The position numbers and the translations under genes were made by a program. Shown one piece after another: positions 60,859 to 64,000 of a stretch of 64,000 nucleotides of DNA (within the stretch, counting starts at the first letter, position 1; every line of letters starts with the position of its first letter). The DNA is taken from contig CAYFHO010000001.1 of NCBI GenBank assembly GCA_964342825.1, positions 124,001 to 188,000 on the forward strand, given 5' to 3'. The DNA is from AAA164-E04 sp964342825 (GTDB taxonomy: Bacteria; Verrucomicrobiota; Verrucomicrobiia; Limisphaerales; AAA164-E04). The notes below the pieces were generated by a model. The model was not told the origin of the DNA, did not search any database, and saw nothing but the letters and a program-made list of their open reading frames with translations.

Positions 60859-61575
60859 TTACTTCACTTCACGGATCTTTACGTTTCGAAAAGCAACTTC
60901 GTTTCCATGGTCTTGCAAGCAGATATGACCCTTGGTCGCTTTTCCAAATTTGGAGAATGCGGCAAACTTGCTTTTCGCCACACGTTCATCCCAATCTTTG
61001 CTTCCTTTTACATATTCACAATATTTAACACCATTCATGTAGTGTTCACATTTCTCAGGAGTGATTAAGATACGCAAGTGATTCCATTCGCCAGCTGGTT
61101 TGGTGGCGTCGGTTTCCGATTTGTATAACTGGTATAGCCAACCTGCCAACTGTGGATCATGTCCGTCTACATTATCCTGAATTTGTATTTCAGGTCCGGT
61201 TCGCCAGGGAGTGGATTCTTCCTCGGTGACGTGATACATCAGACCGCTGTTGCCTCCCTTGGAGATTTTGTATTCGAGCTGCATTTCAAAACTGTCGTAT
61301 TGCTTTTTGGTGATGATGTCACCTGCACCTCTACCAGCCCAAACGAAAGTACCGTCCTTAACTTGCCAGCCATCACTGACTGCCTCTTTTTTATAATTAC
61401 GCCATTTGTTCAGCTTCTTTCCATTGAACAATAGTTTCCAGCCCTCTTGACGTTCTTTTTTAGTCAATTTGTTGTGCTTGGCTTTCTGGGCTTCCGCATT
61501 GACGGGGGCTGCAATAAAGGAGATAGCCACAGCTATCATTCCGGTCCATTTAAGTGCTTTTTGAATGGTATTCAT
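60859..61575 (-). CDS. DUF1080 (3-keto-disaccharide hydrolase-like) protein
   Basis: 238 residues with a signal peptide (MNTIQKALKWTGMIAVAISF, ending near AEA). The body is a concanavalin-like jelly roll of the DUF1080 family: GWKLLFNGKKLNKWRNY, EMQLEYKISKGGNSGLMYH, GPEIQIQDN, PAGEWNHLRI, ICLQDHGNEVAFRNVKIRE. The family is abundant in Planctomycetes and Verrucomicrobiota; some members are reported to act on 3-keto-glucosides. It is probably exported and acts on sugar conjugates. It reads towards the stress-protein gene and away from the CotH gene. Confidence 0.93.
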   Translation of the reverse strand: MNTIQKALKWTGMIAVAISFIAAPVNAEAQKAKHNKLTKKERQEGWKLLFNGKKLNKWRNYKKEAVSDGWQVKDGTFVWAGRGAGDIITKKQYDSFEMQLEYKISKGGNSGLMYHVTEEESTPWRTGPEIQIQDNVDGHDPQLAGWLYQLYKSETDATKPAGEWNHLRILITPEKCEHYMNGVKYCEYVKGSKDWDERVAKSKFAAFSKFGKATKGHICLQDHGNEVAFRNVKIREVK

Positions 61576-61643
61576 AATGAGAAATTACCTGAAGATCCTT
61601 CCATAAACCACAGTCCGAATCAAATCATATTGATCTTGAAGAT

Positions 61644-61674
61644 AAAAAACTAAGTAAGCTTAACTCGCCTACTT
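61644..61674 (-). terminator. Intrinsic terminator for the leftward CotH-family gene
   Basis: AAGTAAGC (61652-61659) and GCCTACTT (61667-61674) form an 8-bp stem with one G-T wobble and a 7-base loop. On the minus strand six T residues follow (A run at 61644-61649). It lies 9 bases beyond the stop at 61683. Confidence 0.75.
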
Positions 61675-61682
61675 GTGTTTAT

Positions 61683-64000
61683 TCATGGATGCTGAACACG
61701 TTTGACGATTCTGAAGAATAGAGACTCTTCTTGCTTAGGTAGATTGGGTAAAATCCTGGAAACTTTGACGGATTGATCCAGATGGTTCACTTCCCTGATG
61801 ACTCGGCCAATATTCATGGAACTCCAGATTGATAGATCTGTCGAGGATTCCCAATGGTAATCAGATTCCTCCTGACCTTTGTCGAGTTTAAAACTCAACA
61901 CTAGCTGTGCATTCTCGACGGTAATAGAAGGAGAGGGGACACTTTGAACTTTTCTAAACCGCGCAGTCATACTCTGGTCTGAACCAGGGACGAGTGTGAT
62001 GAAGGTTTTCTCTGACTGGATGTCACCATCCCATTTGACAAATTCATATCCCTCAGATGGTCTCGCCTTAAGCTCCAGTGGGATCCCTTCAAAATACCTG
62101 CCTGTCCAATTGGAATCATTATTGATCTTCGACTGGATATGATTTCCTATGGTTGTTCGGTGAATCTTTATGTCTCCACCACCTTGGGGGGAAATTCTCA
62201 ACTGAATCTGAATCATTCGAGGAATGTTGAAAGCTTCCAACCACTGAATTTCTTGTATTGAAGGGCGTTCCATAGCGAACTCATGGAGAACCTTGATGTT
62301 TTCGTGCCATTCATTGAGTGATGCCGGACGTCGCCATCTGTTGAGATGCTCTTCGATTTCGTTCACGATTAAACTTTGTTTTTCTTCAATCACCTTGAGG
62401 ACGTTATCAGTGGCGAATCGTGTGTTTAAAAGTCCAGCGAAGCGATTGAGAAGTGAATGTCTGAAGTCCTCGGATCGAACAAGTGTTCGGAATAGTTCAG
62501 TGGACCAGGGCGCAGCGGAGCCGTCTGCGAAATCGAGATCCAATAATCGTCTGATGGCATTGTGATGGATATCTCCATTCATTCCCATTCCGGCTTCGAC
62601 CCCGTAAGTGAGCCATCGCCACTTTCCATCAGCCATGGTGGAGGTCGATGGTTTGTCTCCTTTGGGTAGTGCTCGGAAATAAGCGATATTATTACCAGGC
62701 CAATCCACGTTATCGAAATAAATTTGGGTAAGGTAATGATCAATGAAATTATCTTGATCCAGTTGATCCCGAATTTCCTTCAAGGCCGATGAATCTCCAG
62801 TGGCTGCATCTCTGGCAGTTGCAATCAGATTTGAATAGGCACTTGCATTTCCATGTTTAGGGACGGCATTGACCTCGAGTAAATCCAAATCAGCATTCGA
62901 AAGTTCGAACCGCTCTTTTAAATCATCGTCGTTAAAATGTTCCTGCAAATAATGCAGTCCCCAATATTCGCCGTTTAGAAACACAATCACAGGATGGGTT
63001 TCCTGTGTAATGGAGTTTTGTGGCGATAAAGACTGTATGACAGTGTCTCGCAGCATGGTGGTATGCAAAATGGAATCCTGACCTGCATTCCGAAGTGTGA
63101 GTTGGCTGAATGCTCTGTCCGCCTTGCCGGGAAAAAAACTGAAGGAGCCCGGTCCTATTGCGTTGCGAGCGATCATACGAAGTGATTTCTGCGGTTGAGC
63201 CCTGGAACCCCCTCCGTGAATTTTAAGGCCGATGTTACCTCTGAAAGTTCGTTGACCATCTTTGAAAAATTCAAGATAGCCGACACGCTCAGAAAAACGT
63301 CCTTTTTGGAAATAATTGCCTGTCCCCCAGAAATTTTCCTGCCACGATTTCGAATCATAATTTTTCCCTGCAACGTACAAACCTTCACGTTCATCAAACC
63401 ATTCTGATGGTTCAATGTTCAAACTGACCACGGGCAGTGAGTATCGTGATGTTCCCCCCGTAGTGATGAAGTAGGTCCCTGTTTTCGTATCACCCGGTAA
63501 TGCTCCTGCTTTAAAAGCACGGGCACGAACCGTAACTGCGCGGAACAGTTTGGTCTTGGGAGGAAGCCAGCCAAAGAGGTCTCGCTTGTCCTCTGGCATG
63601 GTGTATTGACTGTGCTGGTCTTGGTGGCGAGATGGATTCGTCGGGATGAGTGCCCACCGGCTTGGAATTTGATTTCCATCTGGAAGCACAAGGTTGTTGC
63701 TCCACATTGGACTCGTTTCTTTTGGAATCGACCCGTCCGTGGTGTATCGAATGATAACCATCGGGTCTGGATGGGTGAGCTGTAATGAAATGGGTTCTGT
63801 GTAGAAGCCAGGATCGTGCGAAAATTCAACTGGAGAAGGGTGCGCTGTAAATGATTCGGTGGTATTGTTCTCGTTTGGAGTGGGCCTTGGATATAATTGC
63901 CACTCGTTTAGGTTTCCTTCAACCTTTCCCAAGGACACATCCGTTGGTAATGGGAAAGGTGGCGCCTGGTCGATCAGTTTCTCATCAGGGGAATAAAGTT
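61683..64000 (-). CDS. CotH-family / chitobiase-like exported protein (5' end off the window)
   Basis: The frame is open to the right edge (a GTG at 63938 is internal, since in-frame codons continue to 64000 reading LYSPDEKLIDQ...). The visible 770 residues begin in the end of a lamin-tail-like domain (TDVSLGKVEGNLNEWQLYP), followed by a chitobiase/hexosaminidase C-terminal-like Ig domain (VIIRYTTDGSIPKETSP). A CotH domain covers the region from about FRGNIGLKIHGGGSRAQPQK to NNIAYFR, and GVEAGMGMNG is the equivalent of the later motif. A Gly/His-poor repeat domain (YEFVKWDGDIQSEKTF) and the frequent terminal domain (YHWESSTDLSIWSSM) end it. CotH proteins are atypical kinases that anchor to surfaces; role here unknown. 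Confidence 0.85.
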   Translation of the reverse strand, partial: LYSPDEKLIDQAPPFPLPTDVSLGKVEGNLNEWQLYPRPTPNENNTTESFTAHPSPVEFSHDPGFYTEPISLQLTHPDPMVIIRYTTDGSIPKETSPMWSNNLVLPDGNQIPSRWALIPTNPSRHQDQHSQYTMPEDKRDLFGWLPPKTKLFRAVTVRARAFKAGALPGDTKTGTYFITTGGTSRYSLPVVSLNIEPSEWFDEREGLYVAGKNYDSKSWQENFWGTGNYFQKGRFSERVGYLEFFKDGQRTFRGNIGLKIHGGGSRAQPQKSLRMIARNAIGPGSFSFFPGKADRAFSQLTLRNAGQDSILHTTMLRDTVIQSLSPQNSITQETHPVIVFLNGEYWGLHYLQEHFNDDDLKERFELSNADLDLLEVNAVPKHGNASAYSNLIATARDAATGDSSALKEIRDQLDQDNFIDHYLTQIYFDNVDWPGNNIAYFRALPKGDKPSTSTMADGKWRWLTYGVEAGMGMNGDIHHNAIRRLLDLDFADGSAAPWSTELFRTLVRSEDFRHSLLNRFAGLLNTRFATDNVLKVIEEKQSLIVNEIEEHLNRWRRPASLNEWHENIKVLHEFAMERPSIQEIQWLEAFNIPRMIQIQLRISPQGGGDIKIHRTTIGNHIQSKINNDSNWTGRYFEGIPLELKARPSEGYEFVKWDGDIQSEKTFITLVPGSDQSMTARFRKVQSVPSPSITVENAQLVLSFKLDKGQEESDYHWESSTDLSIWSSMNIGRVIREVNHLDQSVKVSRILPNLPKQEESLFFRIVKRVQHP

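Noticed and set aside
1..64000. tRNA, rRNA, CRISPR, insertion sequence or prophage
   Set aside because: The intergenic spaces are short; no cloverleaf, rRNA stretch, regularly spaced direct-repeat array, transposase or phage structural gene was recognised.

Overview
The window looks like chromosomal DNA of a free-living, probably marine bacterium of the Verrucomicrobiota (PVC superphylum). This rests on gene content, not on a marker gene: planctomycete-type cytochrome proteins (DUF1587/1595/1592/1588/1585) beside DUF1552, two sulfatases, a DUF1080 protein, a DUF6797-type cytochrome c fusion, prepilin-like proteins, CotH and very large secreted Ig/LamG/beta-helix proteins. No rRNA, tRNA, CRISPR array, insertion sequence or phage gene was seen. 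Many starts have AU-rich leaders and no clear Shine-Dalgarno sequence.

Layout. 1-5.9 kb (+) is core: the end of a PBP2-type transpeptidase, rodA, an RNase E/G gene, a membrane protein and fmt. 5.9-10.3 kb (-) holds a pseudopilin, a small conserved protein, an Ig-domain secreted protein and a possible 36-codon ORF. 10.4-19.2 kb mixes a TraB/TIKI-like membrane protein, two small four-helix membrane proteins and three secreted proteins. 19.3-24.4 kb (+) is a DUF1592-type cytochrome / DUF1552 / DUF1853 operon. 24.5-29.8 kb is a 1709-residue beta-helix protein with a supra-repeat of about 121 residues, preceded by a possible 23-codon ORF.

29.8-42.2 kb (-) is the most striking region: a 1986-residue LamG/propeller hybrid histidine kinase, a REC-histidine kinase, a REC-sigma54 activator with an unusual C-terminal winged helix, then sulfatase, unknown, sulfatase, all head to tail. 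I infer a multi-step phosphorelay that may sense a (sulfated) polysaccharide and control nearby sulfatases.

42.6-46.5 kb (-) is a tightly overlapping SET-domain / RdgB / DUF6797-cytochrome c operon. 46.6-64 kb carries sugar-related enzymes (SMP-30-like, Gfo/Idh/MocA, PQQ sugar dehydrogenase-like, DUF1080), a pseudopilin, a glycosyltransferase, a divergent transketolase, a family-4 uracil-DNA glycosylase, a Lon-like protease coupled to a universal stress protein, and a CotH-family protein that runs off the right edge. Together the genes suggest a degrader of complex polysaccharides with a large investment in secreted and envelope proteins. Starts were moved downstream of the longest reading frame wherever a signal peptide or ribosome-binding site argued for it.
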